This document shows positions 1 to 11,005 of a stretch of DNA of 64,000 nucleotides, in pieces; the first letter of the stretch is position 1; each line of letters opens with the position of its first letter. The notes under the pieces were generated by a model that was given only the letters and a program-made list of their open reading frames with translations, did not search any database and was not told the DNA's origin. The position numbers and the translations under genes are program-made. The DNA is from Lachnospiraceae bacterium (GTDB lineage: Bacteria > Bacillota > Clostridia > Lachnospirales > Lachnospiraceae): contig JAETTM010000006.1 of NCBI GenBank assembly GCA_021769135.1, forward strand, positions 62,001 to 126,000. The letters run 5' to 3'.

Positions 1-2
1 GC

Positions 3-536
3 CCTTACTTATATCTGGAAAATAACGGATGGAAAGCGGGGATTTTAAAAGAATTGGAGGAAATCTATCAATGTTTTCCCGGCGACGCGGAGGATGCCCT
101 GCCTTATTTTGAACTGATGGAACATTTCATTTCCATAATGAAAATATTATGCCAGAACCTTACCGCCCAAAACCAGGCCCCGGCCAGGGAGTCATCCGAA
201 CTCGCTTCTTTGAGAAATATGATGACTTATATCGAAGAGCATTTCGCGGAACATATTTCCCTGGAAAACATTGCCCTGTCCGGCGCCTGCTGCAAAAGCA
301 GATGCTCCCTGCTTTTTAAAAAATACCTCCGCGAAACCCCCATCACATATATGACGAAGCTTAAGCTCCGCAAAAGCCTTACCGCATTGCTTAACTCCGA
401 CAAAAGCATTACGGACATCGCCTACGCCTACGGTTTTTGCGGGGCCAGCTATTACTGCGAAACCTTCAAAAAGTATTACGGGGCATCCCCTTCCGTTTAC
501 CGGAAAGAAAACCATTATACGAAGCCAATCCCTTAA
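3..536 (+). CDS. AraC-family helix-turn-helix regulator, 5'-truncated by the window edge
   Basis: Frame is open back to base 3 (PYLYLENNGWKAGILKELEEIYQ...); C-terminus has AraC HTH pattern (ISLENIALSGACCKSRCSLLFKKYLRETPITYM...ITDIAYAYGFCGASYYCETFKKYYGASPSVYRK). Confidence 0.9.
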   Translation, partial: PYLYLENNGWKAGILKELEEIYQCFPGDAEDALPYFELMEHFISIMKILCQNLTAQNQAPARESSELASLRNMMTYIEEHFAEHISLENIALSGACCKSRCSLLFKKYLRETPITYMTKLKLRKSLTALLNSDKSITDIAYAYGFCGASYYCETFKKYYGASPSVYRKENHYTKPIP

Positions 537-700
537 GCAGCGCAGCGGACTGCCCGATGCGGGGCTGCCCTACTCCCTTACTCATGTTTATAATGGCTGG
601 AGAGACCCTTGCATTCATTTTTAATCTCATGTAAAATATAAAAAAGTGTCTTCGACACTTCATTCTACCTAATAACGGACTTTCCTATAAGGTAAAAAAT

Positions 701-2746
701 TTGCTTCGGCAGGATTCCCAAGAATCTACGAAAAAGAAGAGGAGGTTAGCGCTGCAAAATGCGGCGGCAAAAGAGATGAAAAAGATTCAAACAAAAATCA
801 TGATACTGGTTATTTTAGCAACAATGGGCGTTTCATTCATTAATGTGGCGTTGAGTACGGCGATTTCCCGAAATTCCACACTGACAGCCTTGGAACAAAC
901 CTTGATTGAAACCACGGACCTGGCTGCTCTGGCTGCCCAGAACATGATATCAACCTACACTTTAACTATAGCAGAAATTGCTTCTTCCCCTATCCTTACT
1001 TCCCAAGAAAAGACGCCGTCTGAGAAGCAGGCATTTTTACAGGAGAAAGTGGATGCATATTACATGCGGTTCGGCGGGATGGCGGATGCCAAAGGGTACG
1101 ATGCAATCCACGATACAGATATATCCGGCGAACCATTTTTCCAGGCTGCTATTGAGGGGAAAAGTTTCATCTCAACTCCGTATAGGCAGGGAAATGATGC
1201 ATATCTGGTGGTATCCGCCCCTATAATGGAGGATAATACTGTTCAGGGCGTAGTATATTTCCAATGCGATACTAACCTTCTCCAATCCATTATCAGCGAA
1301 ATACAGATTGGTGAGGAAGGGGATGCCTACATTCTGGATAAAGAAGGAACCACCATCGCCGCATTGGAGACAGAGGAAGCGGAAAGCCAGGAGAATCTTA
1401 TCCGGGAATTGGCCAATAACCCCAATGATAAATACTTGCAGGAACTAGGCTCTATTGAACAGAAAATGGTCAATGGCGAAAGCGGGGTTGGAACATACAC
1501 TTATCCGGAAGATAATGCGGTTTACATCCAGGGCTATGCCCCTATCTCCGGCACGGACGGCTGGAGCGTTGGCGTAACTATAAGTGAAGATGAATTTTTG
1601 CATTACGCATACATAGGGAACAACATTCAGCTAGTGGTAGGCGTAGCGCTCTGCATCCTCGTCATTCTGATTTCCGCCTTGGTGTGCCGGTCTATTACAG
1701 GTCCGATTGTTAAATGCGCCAAACGTCTGCATGCCCTTTCGGAAGGAGATCTCAACAGCCCCCTCCCTCAAGTGGCAGCTCGTGACGAGACCCGTATACT
1801 TTCCGATTCCACTGCACATCTGGTGGAAAACTTCAGGGTCATGATGCAGGAAATCGGTGTTATACTCAGCAGCATAGCCAACGGAGACCTAACTACAGAC
1901 AGCACGCCGGAACATTATCCCGGGGATTTCCGTTCCCTTCAGGAAGATTTGCAAACTATAAACAGTAAACTGAACCAGACTCTGGGGGGCATCGCCGAGG
2001 CAAGCAGCCACGTTTCCAATAATTCCGCCCAGGTGGCTTCTTCCAGCACAGCCCTCTCCCAAGGCTCCACGGAACAGGCCAGCGCCATAGTGCAGCTCTC
2101 CGCTACCCTTTCGGACATGGACACGGATGCGAAAAAGACTGCTCAGCTTTCGGAGCAAACAAAAGCTGCTATGGACGGCGCCCAGATGCAGTTGTCGGAA
2201 AGCAGGAAGAATATCGATAACCTGAACCAGGCTATGGAACTGATTACCTCCACCTCCAATGAGATAAAACATATCATAGACACAATTGAAAGCATCGCTT
2301 TTCAGACCAATATTCTCGCATTGAATGCCTCTGTAGAAGCTGCAAGGGCCGGTGAAGCAGGAAAAGGCTTCGCCGTAGTGGCAACCGAAGTGCGGGAACT
2401 GGCATCCAAATCCAATGCTGCGGCAAAGGCTACCATGGAATTGGTTCACCGTTCCATCGAAGCCGTAAACAACGGAGCCGATGCAGTTACCTATGTCACC
2501 TCCTCCGTATCCCAGGTAGTGGAATTGGCCGGGCAGGCCGCTGAGCAAATGGCAATGATGGATGTTGCTGTAGAAAGGCAAACCAACTCCATCAATCAAG
2601 TCAACCAAGCGGTCAGCCAGATTTCCGATGTGGTACAATCCAACTCGGCCACTGCTGAGGAAAGCGCTGCTACCAGCGAAGAACTCTCTAACCAGGCCGC
2701 AGTATTGAACCGTCTGGTAGGCGGGTTTACTTTGCGCAGGCAATAA
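701..2746 (+). CDS. methyl-accepting chemotaxis protein (Cache-like sensor, HAMP, MCP signalling domain); true start may be ATG at 776
   Basis: N-terminal TM, extracytoplasmic region, second TM, HAMP, and canonical MCP hairpin motif ([40 protein letters not shown]). Confidence 0.93.
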   Translation: MLRQDSQESTKKKRRLALQNAAAKEMKKIQTKIMILVILATMGVSFINVALSTAISRNSTLTALEQTLIETTDLAALAAQNMISTYTLTIAEIASSPILTSQEKTPSEKQAFLQEKVDAYYMRFGGMADAKGYDAIHDTDISGEPFFQAAIEGKSFISTPYRQGNDAYLVVSAPIMEDNTVQGVVYFQCDTNLLQSIISEIQIGEEGDAYILDKEGTTIAALETEEAESQENLIRELANNPNDKYLQELGSIEQKMVNGESGVGTYTYPEDNAVYIQGYAPISGTDGWSVGVTISEDEFLHYAYIGNNIQLVVGVALCILVILISALVCRSITGPIVKCAKRLHALSEGDLNSPLPQVAARDETRILSDSTAHLVENFRVMMQEIGVILSSIANGDLTTDSTPEHYPGDFRSLQEDLQTINSKLNQTLGGIAEASSHVSNNSAQVASSSTALSQGSTEQASAIVQLSATLSDMDTDAKKTAQLSEQTKAAMDGAQMQLSESRKNIDNLNQAMELITSTSNEIKHIIDTIESIAFQTNILALNASVEAARAGEAGKGFAVVATEVRELASKSNAAAKATMELVHRSIEAVNNGADAVTYVTSSVSQVVELAGQAAEQMAMMDVAVERQTNSINQVNQAVSQISDVVQSNSATAEESAATSEELSNQAAVLNRLVGGFTLRRQ

Positions 2747-2756
2747 GATAATGGCA

Positions 2757-2793
2757 AAAGGCCGGAAACCTCTATAACAGATTTCCGGCCTTT
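2757..2793. terminator. bidirectional rho-independent-type terminator between convergent genes
   Basis: AAAGGCCGGAAA...TTTCCGGCCTTT perfect inverted repeat between converging CDS. Confidence 0.8.
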
Positions 2794-2795
2794 GA

Positions 2796-4391
2796 CTATT
2801 GACTGGAAAATCCAGTCTGGGAATACCTCTGATTCCGATACTGCAAAGTGGAGCAGCCTTCGTACTTCTTGAAAATCTGGGCAAAATGCTTATACTCATG
2901 AAATCCCACTTTCTCAGCAATCTCATATGCCTTATCGTTCGTATTTTCCAGATACCACTTTGCCCTGTAAATGCGGTACTGGTTTAAATATTCCCGAAAG
3001 CTCATTTTCATTTCCCTGTTAAAGAGATGGCTTAGATAATTAGGCGTTACGCCCATTTTTTCGGCAATTTTCTCAATGGACAAGTTTTCTGCATAATGCA
3101 CTTTCACATGGGTAAGCACTTCCTGTACCACCTTATTTTGTGTCGGGGAACGATGCTCTTTCATCTTTTCATAAAAGGCTTCATATAAACAGCATATATA
3201 TTCGCCGAATTCCTCTACTGTATCACAGGTTTCATCCATTTCTTCCATGACCCGTTCCCGCGCCTTCCATTGATTCAAATCATATTCCTGACACATCCTG
3301 TACAAAAGATTGATAAGGTCCACTGAAAAATCATGCAAAGCAGTATATGTGCAAGAGCGATGTCTCTGGATTTCATTAAATTTTTCCCGAAGGATTTTCT
3401 GCGCCATCTGTAAATCGCCATTTAAGTACTCTCTCTGAATATTCTCATACATTTTTTTATCTATCAGATAATGGCTTTCCATCTCTCCGTTATTTTTTTC
3501 CTCGCCATAGAAAATCAAAGATGCCCGTCCCGTATAGATTTTTTTCCGAACCGCTGTCTTGCTCTGCATAAACAGGAGATAAAATTCCCCCATAGTTCCT
3601 TCCTCAGAAACCCCCATAGAAAAAGAAACGCCGAATTTTTTTCCCGTTATTTCATTCATATCATAAAACACCAGGGGGATTTTCTTTTTTCCCCCTAAAC
3701 TGGTTTTTATTAAAATAAATGCGGATTCCGCTGTCAGCTTTATCAGGAAAAACTGTTCTTTCCCCAGCCACTTTTCACATAGGAGCATCAGCATTTCCAT
3801 ATATTCTTTGTTATCAAAAAGCAGTTCCTGCCTGCGGCGGCATCGGTCCATCTGCAGATACAGACATAGCACAGATTCCTTCTCTTCCATATGCAGATTC
3901 CTCAGCCCCTGTTCAAATTCCGCTCTTTCCAGCCTGCCCTTTCCCTGCATCAGCTTTTTGATAAAATACTGGCTGTCGGAATAGGCATCAAGCTTCAAGG
4001 CATTTTTTTCCTGCCTTTCTTCCTCTATCTGTTCTTTTAACCTTTTCACCAACTCAATCAGCCGCGAAACCTTAATTGGTTTCAGTTCATAGGATATTAC
4101 TCCCAGGCTAATCGCCTTTTGTGCATAATCAAATTCCGAATAACCGCTCAGCAGAATGCAGCGTGTGTTTTTATCAATTTCTTTTATTTTTTCTATCAGT
4201 TCAATGCCCGACATATGGGGCATACTAATATCTGTAATCACAATCTGCGGCTGTTCTGCCCGAAATACCCTAAGGGCTTCCCTGGCATTTTCCGCCGTAA
4301 AAACCTTATTGATTCCAATTTCTTTCCAGTCTATTCCCTCTTTTATCCCATTCCTGATATCCGGTTCATCATCCACAATCATCAATTTCAT
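2796..4391 (-). CDS. response regulator with AraC output domain (YesN type)
   Basis: Receiver domain start MKLMIVDDEPDIRNGIKEGIDW and D (VITDISMPHMSG); C-terminal AraC HTH. Confidence 0.93.
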   Translation of the reverse strand: MKLMIVDDEPDIRNGIKEGIDWKEIGINKVFTAENAREALRVFRAEQPQIVITDISMPHMSGIELIEKIKEIDKNTRCILLSGYSEFDYAQKAISLGVISYELKPIKVSRLIELVKRLKEQIEEERQEKNALKLDAYSDSQYFIKKLMQGKGRLERAEFEQGLRNLHMEEKESVLCLYLQMDRCRRRQELLFDNKEYMEMLMLLCEKWLGKEQFFLIKLTAESAFILIKTSLGGKKKIPLVFYDMNEITGKKFGVSFSMGVSEEGTMGEFYLLFMQSKTAVRKKIYTGRASLIFYGEEKNNGEMESHYLIDKKMYENIQREYLNGDLQMAQKILREKFNEIQRHRSCTYTALHDFSVDLINLLYRMCQEYDLNQWKARERVMEEMDETCDTVEEFGEYICCLYEAFYEKMKEHRSPTQNKVVQEVLTHVKVHYAENLSIEKIAEKMGVTPNYLSHLFNREMKMSFREYLNQYRIYRAKWYLENTNDKAYEIAEKVGFHEYKHFAQIFKKYEGCSTLQYRNQRYSQTGFSSQ

Positions 4392-6171
4392 TGCCGCACT
4401 CTCTTTCTGTTTTGTAGGGAATTTTTACCGTCACAACCGTTCCTACATTTATCATGCTCTCAAATATAAGCCCGTATTCCTTCCCAAACTGCATTTGAAT
4501 GCGGTCATGAATATTTTTCAGAGCAAAAGCGCCTTCCTCCATATCTTCATGTCCATATATCATGCGACGGATTTCCTTTTCATCGGCCCCCATTCCATCG
4601 TCTTCCACATGAAGGTACAGATTCTCTTCCTTCCGTTCCGCCCACACGCTGATATTTCCCATTCCTTCCTTTTCCTCCATTCCATGCTGGATTGCATTTT
4701 CTACCAGAGATTGAAGGACAAGCTTTACGATTTTGCAATCCAGAAATTGTTCATCCACATCCACACAAATCCGGATTCTTCCTGCAAATTTATTCTTCAG
4801 CAAATACAGATAATTCTGCAGATATTTCATCTCAGCGCGAATCGTTGTAATAGAGTCTCCCTGGTTGAGCACGTGCCGGAAAAGCTCCGACAATGCTTCT
4901 ATTCTGTCGCTGACTTCCCAGTCCTTCTGTTTTACGGCGGCCCAATGAATGGAATCCAGTACATTATACAAGAAATGCGGGTTAATCTGTGCCTCCAGGG
5001 CTTTATATGCGGATTCCTTCTCCTTAATCTGGCTGACGTATACTTTATCTATCAGTTCCTTAATGCGCTTGAGCATTTCTTCACAGGCTTCCGTCAGATA
5101 CCCGATTTCATCCTTCGAGGCGGCGGAAATATGCACATCGAAATTGCCATCCCTGACTTTTGCCAGCTCCCTGGATAAATTATAAACAGGCTGGATAATC
5201 GTATGGTTTTCAATTCCGGAGAATATAATGCTGAAAATAATCAGAAGCGCTATTGCCAGCAGCATAAACAAAAACAAGGATTTGGAAGAAGCAAGGATAA
5301 CCCTCTCCGGAATCGTCTGAACCAGCTTCCACTCCGTTCCTTCGATATTCTGATAAATAACCAGCATGCCGGAATGATTTCCTTTTGATTTAAAAAACCC
5401 CTCCTCACTGTGCAAGACTTTTTCCATTTCCGGATACATATCCTGCAGCCTTGCGCAAATCATTTCCCGATTCGGCGATGACAGTATATTCCCTTCTTCA
5501 TCCACAATAAACGCTTCCGATCCATTGTCGGACACAAGCGCCATATAAACCTGGGCAATTTCCTCTTCCTTCACACTAATACGCTGCATGCCGATTACAT
5601 GGTTAAATCTGGATACGTCCATAAATGCCCTGATATAGGAAATGACATAGTGGGAATCAGAAGCATTTTCCTGAAACGCCAGTTCATATGCCCGAGTCCA
5701 AAAAGCTTTTCCGCCCATCGCCGATGCCTGTTCTTCAAAGGCACCGTCTTCTTTATAGACCTTATTTCCATACTGGAATAACACTTCATTGTTATAGCTA
5801 ATGCTGATAGAATCAATATAGGATTTGGATTTAACCGCATCCTGCATGGATACATAAAGGCTCCGCTTGGCAGAGTCCAGCATCGTATTCTCCAGCGCAT
5901 ATTGTTTGCAGAGGCTTTGGATATTATCATCAATCAGCATAGATAAAGATAAATATTCCGTCTCCTCCACAATGCTTTGAATGCTTCTCTGCGCCTGCTT
6001 CATCGATATTCTGGAATTTTCAATCATTTTATTTTCTAGTTCCTTATAGGAATATAAAAAAATGACAGAAAATATCACGAGCATCGGAATTACAATCATG
6101 ATAATAATCATGAACCGGAATTTTTTAATAATGGACATATCCTGAAGCTTCTTTTCCAGCCGTTTTTTCAT
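4369..6171 (-). CDS. sensor histidine kinase (YesM type, His_kinase family)
   Basis: Two TM, HAMP, EAQINPHFLYNVLDSIHW motif, HATPase region; overlaps the downstream response regulator. Confidence 0.93.
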   Translation of the reverse strand: MKKRLEKKLQDMSIIKKFRFMIIIMIVIPMLVIFSVIFLYSYKELENKMIENSRISMKQAQRSIQSIVEETEYLSLSMLIDDNIQSLCKQYALENTMLDSAKRSLYVSMQDAVKSKSYIDSISISYNNEVLFQYGNKVYKEDGAFEEQASAMGGKAFWTRAYELAFQENASDSHYVISYIRAFMDVSRFNHVIGMQRISVKEEEIAQVYMALVSDNGSEAFIVDEEGNILSSPNREMICARLQDMYPEMEKVLHSEEGFFKSKGNHSGMLVIYQNIEGTEWKLVQTIPERVILASSKSLFLFMLLAIALLIIFSIIFSGIENHTIIQPVYNLSRELAKVRDGNFDVHISAASKDEIGYLTEACEEMLKRIKELIDKVYVSQIKEKESAYKALEAQINPHFLYNVLDSIHWAAVKQKDWEVSDRIEALSELFRHVLNQGDSITTIRAEMKYLQNYLYLLKNKFAGRIRICVDVDEQFLDCKIVKLVLQSLVENAIQHGMEEKEGMGNISVWAERKEENLYLHVEDDGMGADEKEIRRMIYGHEDMEEGAFALKNIHDRIQMQFGKEYGLIFESMINVGTVVTVKIPYKTERECGNEIDDCG

Positions 6172-6181
6172 TATATTACAT

Positions 6182-6215
6182 GCAGGGCAGTATCCGCAAG
6201 GAATGCTGCCCTGTT
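6182..6215. other. intercistronic hairpin between GH116 and histidine kinase genes
   Basis: CAGGGCAG...CTGCCCTG inverted repeat; no clear U-tract. Confidence 0.5.
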
Positions 6216-6222
6216 CCCTTTC

Positions 6223-8682
6223 TTATTTGAATTGTAAATGTTCTTCTTGTCCATAAAGGACTTTGAGTTCTCTTTTTCCGCCGTTTTGCCGGTAAATCCC
6301 CCATGCCTTTCCATTGCACCAAAAGCAGGAAAACTTTTCTACGTTCAGCTGCGGGCAGAAAGAAATCGTATGTTTTATATTATCACACGCAAATCCTGTA
6401 AGGGCAAGATATACACCATAACTTGCCATGGAACGCACGTAATAATTTCCCGACTCCACTTCCGACCATGGATTTCTCCTATATCCGTCATGTCTGTCAC
6501 GAACCGCTTTCACAAGGCTTAAGCCTTCCTCTGTAAACCCTTCGAACAATAGAAGGGAAGCTACCTCATATTCGATTCCTGTCCACACCTCACCATAATA
6601 GGTAAATGGAAATCTTGGTTTGTTCCTCTTCGGCCATGTACATGGAGTAAGCCCGGCTTCATCGTTTAAAATAAAGGCCCGCTCTCCATGAACATAGTCT
6701 CTGGCGCACCGGATGAAATCGTAACGGAAAATGGACTGCACCGCTGCTTTCACATGCTCCTTTGGCAAAACATGCCCCAGCCCTGCACAATGCGCCATAA
6801 ACTGCCCAAGGAGCTGGTCCGCCAGACATCCTTCCCCATACTGATAACGGTAGTTTTCCAGCTGTTCAAGAACCTGTACATAATACTCGCCATTAAAGCT
6901 AAAGGCATCCAGGTTTCTGCTTCCTTTTTCAAATTTCTCTCCATATTCCGCCGCAATCTTTTCTTCTCCCAGATGCTGTGCCATTTCTTTCACAGCTTTC
7001 AGCGCTGCCAGATAAATCGTGCTTACCATGCTCGTTACACCGTACAATTCCGTATCATAGGTGACATGCTGTGCCTGCTCCAGAACGCCATCCTGGTCCT
7101 TATCCCATGTTTTTTGTGCAAATTCCATACATCGGAGAATCTTTTCCCAGCACTGTCTTAAGAAATCGTCATCGCCGCTAATCTTCCACTCCCTGTAAAA
7201 TCGTACAACCGTTCCCAGCTGTCCATCTGCCGACGGAATCATATCCCACTGCTCCAGCCCTAGCCCCCGGAAAGTTCGATAGGCCATATGGCCGTTTTCT
7301 CTTGTTTCTTTTAGGAATTCGATTTTCCGCATAGAACGTTCCAGTTCAGGGAACAGAAATGCAACTGTCTGCGCATAATTCCATACATGGGTACAGTTCC
7401 CCGAACCACAGCCCGCTTTGCGGTCAACGCCCTCCCATCCAAAGAAATCTCCGCCTTCGATTCTGAAACAGGTTGGACTGCGCAGCACAGTAATATTATT
7501 GGCAACTGCTTCCAGCACATATCCTGGCAGAGTTGTCTGATAAAAGGCATCGCAGAATGTTCTGGACAATTCCTCAAGGCGTCCTCTGTTTTTTGACATG
7601 TAATCCGCCACATCCCAGGCATCGGTAAATTTTTCGGCATAGTAATTTCGAACCGTCTCATAATTTCCGTTTTTGACATCTTCCAGCGCTTCCATGGAAT
7701 CGGCCCACCCTTTTACCCGGTTCGGGAAATGCCATGTGAGAATGAATTCAAACAGTTCTGTTCCGCCTGGTTCTATTACCTTCTGGCTGCATACAGACCC
7801 TACCTTGAAGAAAAAATGCAGATAAGTATAATCAAACAGCTCTGCCATTCTGCATCCTTTCGCTTCAACAGAAGAACTTACTTCCAAACGTCCGTCAGCG
7901 GTAAAATCCTCCCAGAAATCTTCGGCTCCATCCGTCCACTGCCCTAAAAGCCAATATGGGCGCACGGTAGAGTCAAAATCCATGGATGCGATTGCCATAC
8001 TGCCGTTGCTCAAAGAATTTTCAGGCACATTCTTTCCCGTCATAAAAACCCCTTTTATGCCTTCCGTTTCTTTCCTCTCATTTTCCCTTTCCCCTTGGAA
8101 AGTCATGATATCAAACATATCATAGCCGGTAAAACCAACTGCATTATTTAAGGAACCGGCAACGGATACCGTCACCGCTTTTTGCCCCGGATTTTTTACC
8201 CTGTACCGGATATATGCGCCGGGGAGTCCCGAATCCAGCGCATTCAGCGGGATAAATGGCGTATATGCTTCCATCGTCACTGCCACAGGCAGCTCTTTAT
8301 CATGAAATTCCACATTGACAAAAGGATATTTCCCGGTCATTGCCGAACCGCTAAACCTCGGCCACCCTGCGGTTTCACACCTTAGAAATCCCTGTGGCTT
8401 ATCAAAGGGCGGCGTGTACTCCGATTCAAGCACTCGGGCAGTTACCCTGCCGTCTTCCTCCTGGGTCCGGATAGCAAAAAATGTATAGGGGTTGATATTT
8501 TCTACCGCAGGCTGGTTAAAAATCTGCCAACTGCGCAGTTCCCCTCTGGTTCCCACCGATATGTTGCCGGTTCCGATTCCTCCCAGCAGAAAATCGCAGG
8601 CACTTGCCGTCCGGTCATAGCTCTTTTGTGAATTATCCGTAAAGATTTGAGTCTGCGAATAAATTCTGTCCTCGTTTTTCAT
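6223..8682 (-). CDS. GH116-family glycoside hydrolase
   Basis: FLLGGIGTGNISVGTRGELRSWQIFNQP N-terminus and catalytic region (GLEQWDMIPSADGQLGTVVRFYREWKISGD). Confidence 0.85.
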   Translation of the reverse strand: MKNEDRIYSQTQIFTDNSQKSYDRTASACDFLLGGIGTGNISVGTRGELRSWQIFNQPAVENINPYTFFAIRTQEEDGRVTARVLESEYTPPFDKPQGFLRCETAGWPRFSGSAMTGKYPFVNVEFHDKELPVAVTMEAYTPFIPLNALDSGLPGAYIRYRVKNPGQKAVTVSVAGSLNNAVGFTGYDMFDIMTFQGERENERKETEGIKGVFMTGKNVPENSLSNGSMAIASMDFDSTVRPYWLLGQWTDGAEDFWEDFTADGRLEVSSSVEAKGCRMAELFDYTYLHFFFKVGSVCSQKVIEPGGTELFEFILTWHFPNRVKGWADSMEALEDVKNGNYETVRNYYAEKFTDAWDVADYMSKNRGRLEELSRTFCDAFYQTTLPGYVLEAVANNITVLRSPTCFRIEGGDFFGWEGVDRKAGCGSGNCTHVWNYAQTVAFLFPELERSMRKIEFLKETRENGHMAYRTFRGLGLEQWDMIPSADGQLGTVVRFYREWKISGDDDFLRQCWEKILRCMEFAQKTWDKDQDGVLEQAQHVTYDTELYGVTSMVSTIYLAALKAVKEMAQHLGEEKIAAEYGEKFEKGSRNLDAFSFNGEYYVQVLEQLENYRYQYGEGCLADQLLGQFMAHCAGLGHVLPKEHVKAAVQSIFRYDFIRCARDYVHGERAFILNDEAGLTPCTWPKRNKPRFPFTYYGEVWTGIEYEVASLLLFEGFTEEGLSLVKAVRDRHDGYRRNPWSEVESGNYYVRSMASYGVYLALTGFACDNIKHTISFCPQLNVEKFSCFWCNGKAWGIYRQNGGKRELKVLYGQEEHLQFK

Positions 8683-8709
8683 ATACCAATTTCCTTTCTG
8701 TTTAACCCT

Positions 8710-10041
8710 CTATTCCTGTACTGCCTCCTGCCTGATTTCTTCCATCCGTTCCAGCAAATCTTCCAGGCTGCTTGTTCCCAGACAATAATCCTCAATCAGC
8801 ACATCCTGCCAAAATGCATTCATTTCTGTGGAAACATACGCTAATTCAGAACCATATATTTTCGTCTTCAAATCCGCAAACTTTTGTACCAAAGGGTCGG
8901 AAGAAACCACATTGACGTTGACTGGCGCAAGACCATACTCAGCATGAATCTGCTGCATTTCCTCGCTGGTAAATTCCTTTAAAATCTCTACCGCCGCTTC
9001 CGGGTTCTGTGCATTGGAAGGAATAAAATATGCATCTGCTCCTCCTAGGCTTATATTCTCCGTTCCGGCTTTCGGCCATGCTGCGATACCGATTTCAAAG
9101 TCACACCCATCCGCCACCATTCCCGACACAGCATTTACATCTCCAATAATCGCTACCTTTCCCTGATGGAATGCTGCAATCACTTCATCCCTTGTTGTAA
9201 TCATCGCTCCATCCTTCGGATACCAGTAACCTTTATCATACAATTCCTTTGTCAGTTCCAGACACTCCTTAAGCAGCGAATCCGTCGCAGGAACTTCGCC
9301 ATTTCCCCACTGTTCCATCGTTCCGGCATCGTTAGATTTGCTCAAAAGGGCATTCCTGGCCATAAAGTCATTGCAAAGCCCGCATATTGCATAAGGATAA
9401 ACATCTGTCTTTTCATTAATCTGTGCGCATACGTCCATAAACTGTTCCCATGTCCATTCATCGGGAATTTCAATACCAGCTTCGTTCAGCAGTTCCGCGT
9501 TATAATAGAAATTCGCATAAACGCCCGTCATTGGAATCGAATAATATTTTCCGTCATATTTTCCCACATCCATCAGGCTCTCGTCCAGACTGCCAAGCCA
9601 TTCACTATCGTTTTCCGTCAAATAAGGAGTCAAATCCAAAGCCTGCCCCGCATCCACATAGGTTTTCATATACTGGCCTTGTTTGAAATAGATATCCGCC
9701 GGCTCGCCGGAAGCAATTCCGGTCTTGATGACAGTATCCAGATTTTCCGTGTCCACTTCCAGAAGTTCGATTTCATATTTATCCGCAAACTTTTCCTTAA
9801 TTGCATTCCATATCGGTTCCTGGGAGGTTGTAGAGGTAACCAAAACATAGCAGACTACCTTTGTTTTTTCCTGGCCTTTCTCCGTTGCTGCCGTGTCGCT
9901 TTCCTGTTCAGCCGCTTCGCTTTCCAAAGCTGCCTGTCCGTTCTGTTCTGCAGCCTCACCCTGTCCGCTGCTGCCGCACCCTGTAAACAGCCCTGCTATG
10001 ACTGCCAACATTGTCATAAATGTCACTAACTTTTTACCCAT
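8710..10041 (-). CDS. carbohydrate ABC transporter substrate-binding lipoprotein
   Basis: Signal/lipobox MGKKLVTFMTMLAVIAGLFTGCGSS; SBP fold family pattern; RBS GGAGAAGG upstream of 10041. Confidence 0.9.
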   Translation of the reverse strand: MGKKLVTFMTMLAVIAGLFTGCGSSGQGEAAEQNGQAALESEAAEQESDTAATEKGQEKTKVVCYVLVTSTTSQEPIWNAIKEKFADKYEIELLEVDTENLDTVIKTGIASGEPADIYFKQGQYMKTYVDAGQALDLTPYLTENDSEWLGSLDESLMDVGKYDGKYYSIPMTGVYANFYYNAELLNEAGIEIPDEWTWEQFMDVCAQINEKTDVYPYAICGLCNDFMARNALLSKSNDAGTMEQWGNGEVPATDSLLKECLELTKELYDKGYWYPKDGAMITTRDEVIAAFHQGKVAIIGDVNAVSGMVADGCDFEIGIAAWPKAGTENISLGGADAYFIPSNAQNPEAAVEILKEFTSEEMQQIHAEYGLAPVNVNVVSSDPLVQKFADLKTKIYGSELAYVSTEMNAFWQDVLIEDYCLGTSSLEDLLERMEEIRQEAVQE

Positions 10042-10171
10042 ATTCCTTCTCCTTCCTATTACTTTTCTCATTTGAAACGGTTCCGTTTTCTTTTTTTATT
10101 CTACGAAATCCAGCCTATCAGCAACAGACCGAAAACCTACAAAAATATCCTGATTTCTATAATCTGAATTT

Positions 10172-11005
10172 TTACCCTTTTACCGCCCCATTGGACAGGC
10201 CCTGTACAAAATATTTCTGCAGAAATCCAAACAGGAGTACCAACGGCAAAATCACAATGCAGATTGCCGCTGACATCGGGCCCCAATCCGTCGAAAACTG
10301 TTGTTTAAAACTAATAATCCCAATGGGAAGCGTTCCAAACCTGGAAGTTGCCGTTGATACGGATGCCCACAGCAGTTCCCCCCAAAGCCCCACGAAATTG
10401 AAGATGGCATTGGTTGCGGTGGCAGGTTTCATCACCGGCATGGCAATTTTTACAAAACACTGCATTTCCGAACACCCGTCTATTCTGGCGGCTTCCATAA
10501 GTTCCCGGGGAATGGTATCAAAATAGTTTTTAAAGATGAGTATGGTCATTGGCATGCCCCATCCAATATAAGGCAAAATTAGGGTAAGATATCCGTTCAG
10601 AAGCTTCATCTTGCTCATCATCAAATAAAGGGGCATGATGACGGATTCCAAAGGCATCAGCTGAGTCACTACAATAATAGCCGCCGCCATAGCGCTCACA
10701 TAAGGAACTCTCAGCCTGGACAACGCATATCCTGCCAACGCACCGAAGGCGAGAATCATAAAAACGCTCGTTCCCACCACAATAATGCTTATCCGAAAAT
10801 AAAATCCGATTCTGCTGCTTATCCACGCGCTATAGTAATTAGACCAGGCAAAATCCCTTGGAATACCCCAGATGTTGCTGTAAAATTCCGATGTTGCTTT
10901 CAAAGAAGTCAGGCTCACGAATATGACAGGGTACAGCGTAACCAGAACCGAGCAAAGTACAATCATGCGGCATATCCAGTCCGTTACATTTCTTCTAGAA
11001 TTCAT
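10172..11005 (-). CDS. carbohydrate ABC transporter permease (MalG type)
   Basis: EAA motif ELMEAARIDGCSEMQCFVKIAMPVMKPA. Confidence 0.92.
   Translation of the reverse strand: MNSRRNVTDWICRMIVLCSVLVTLYPVIFVSLTSLKATSEFYSNIWGIPRDFAWSNYYSAWISSRIGFYFRISIIVVGTSVFMILAFGALAGYALSRLRVPYVSAMAAAIIVVTQLMPLESVIMPLYLMMSKMKLLNGYLTLILPYIGWGMPMTILIFKNYFDTIPRELMEAARIDGCSEMQCFVKIAMPVMKPATATNAIFNFVGLWGELLWASVSTATSRFGTLPIGIISFKQQFSTDWGPMSAAICIVILPLVLLFGFLQKYFVQGLSNGAVKG

Noticed and set aside
1889-2926. 345-aa minus-strand ORF antisense to the MCP
   Set aside because: Mirrors the MCP coding frame; composition is atypical and it overlaps a clear conserved domain and the terminator
4156-5178. 340-aa plus-strand ORF
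   Set aside because: Antisense to histidine kinase/response regulator genes; no recognisable domain
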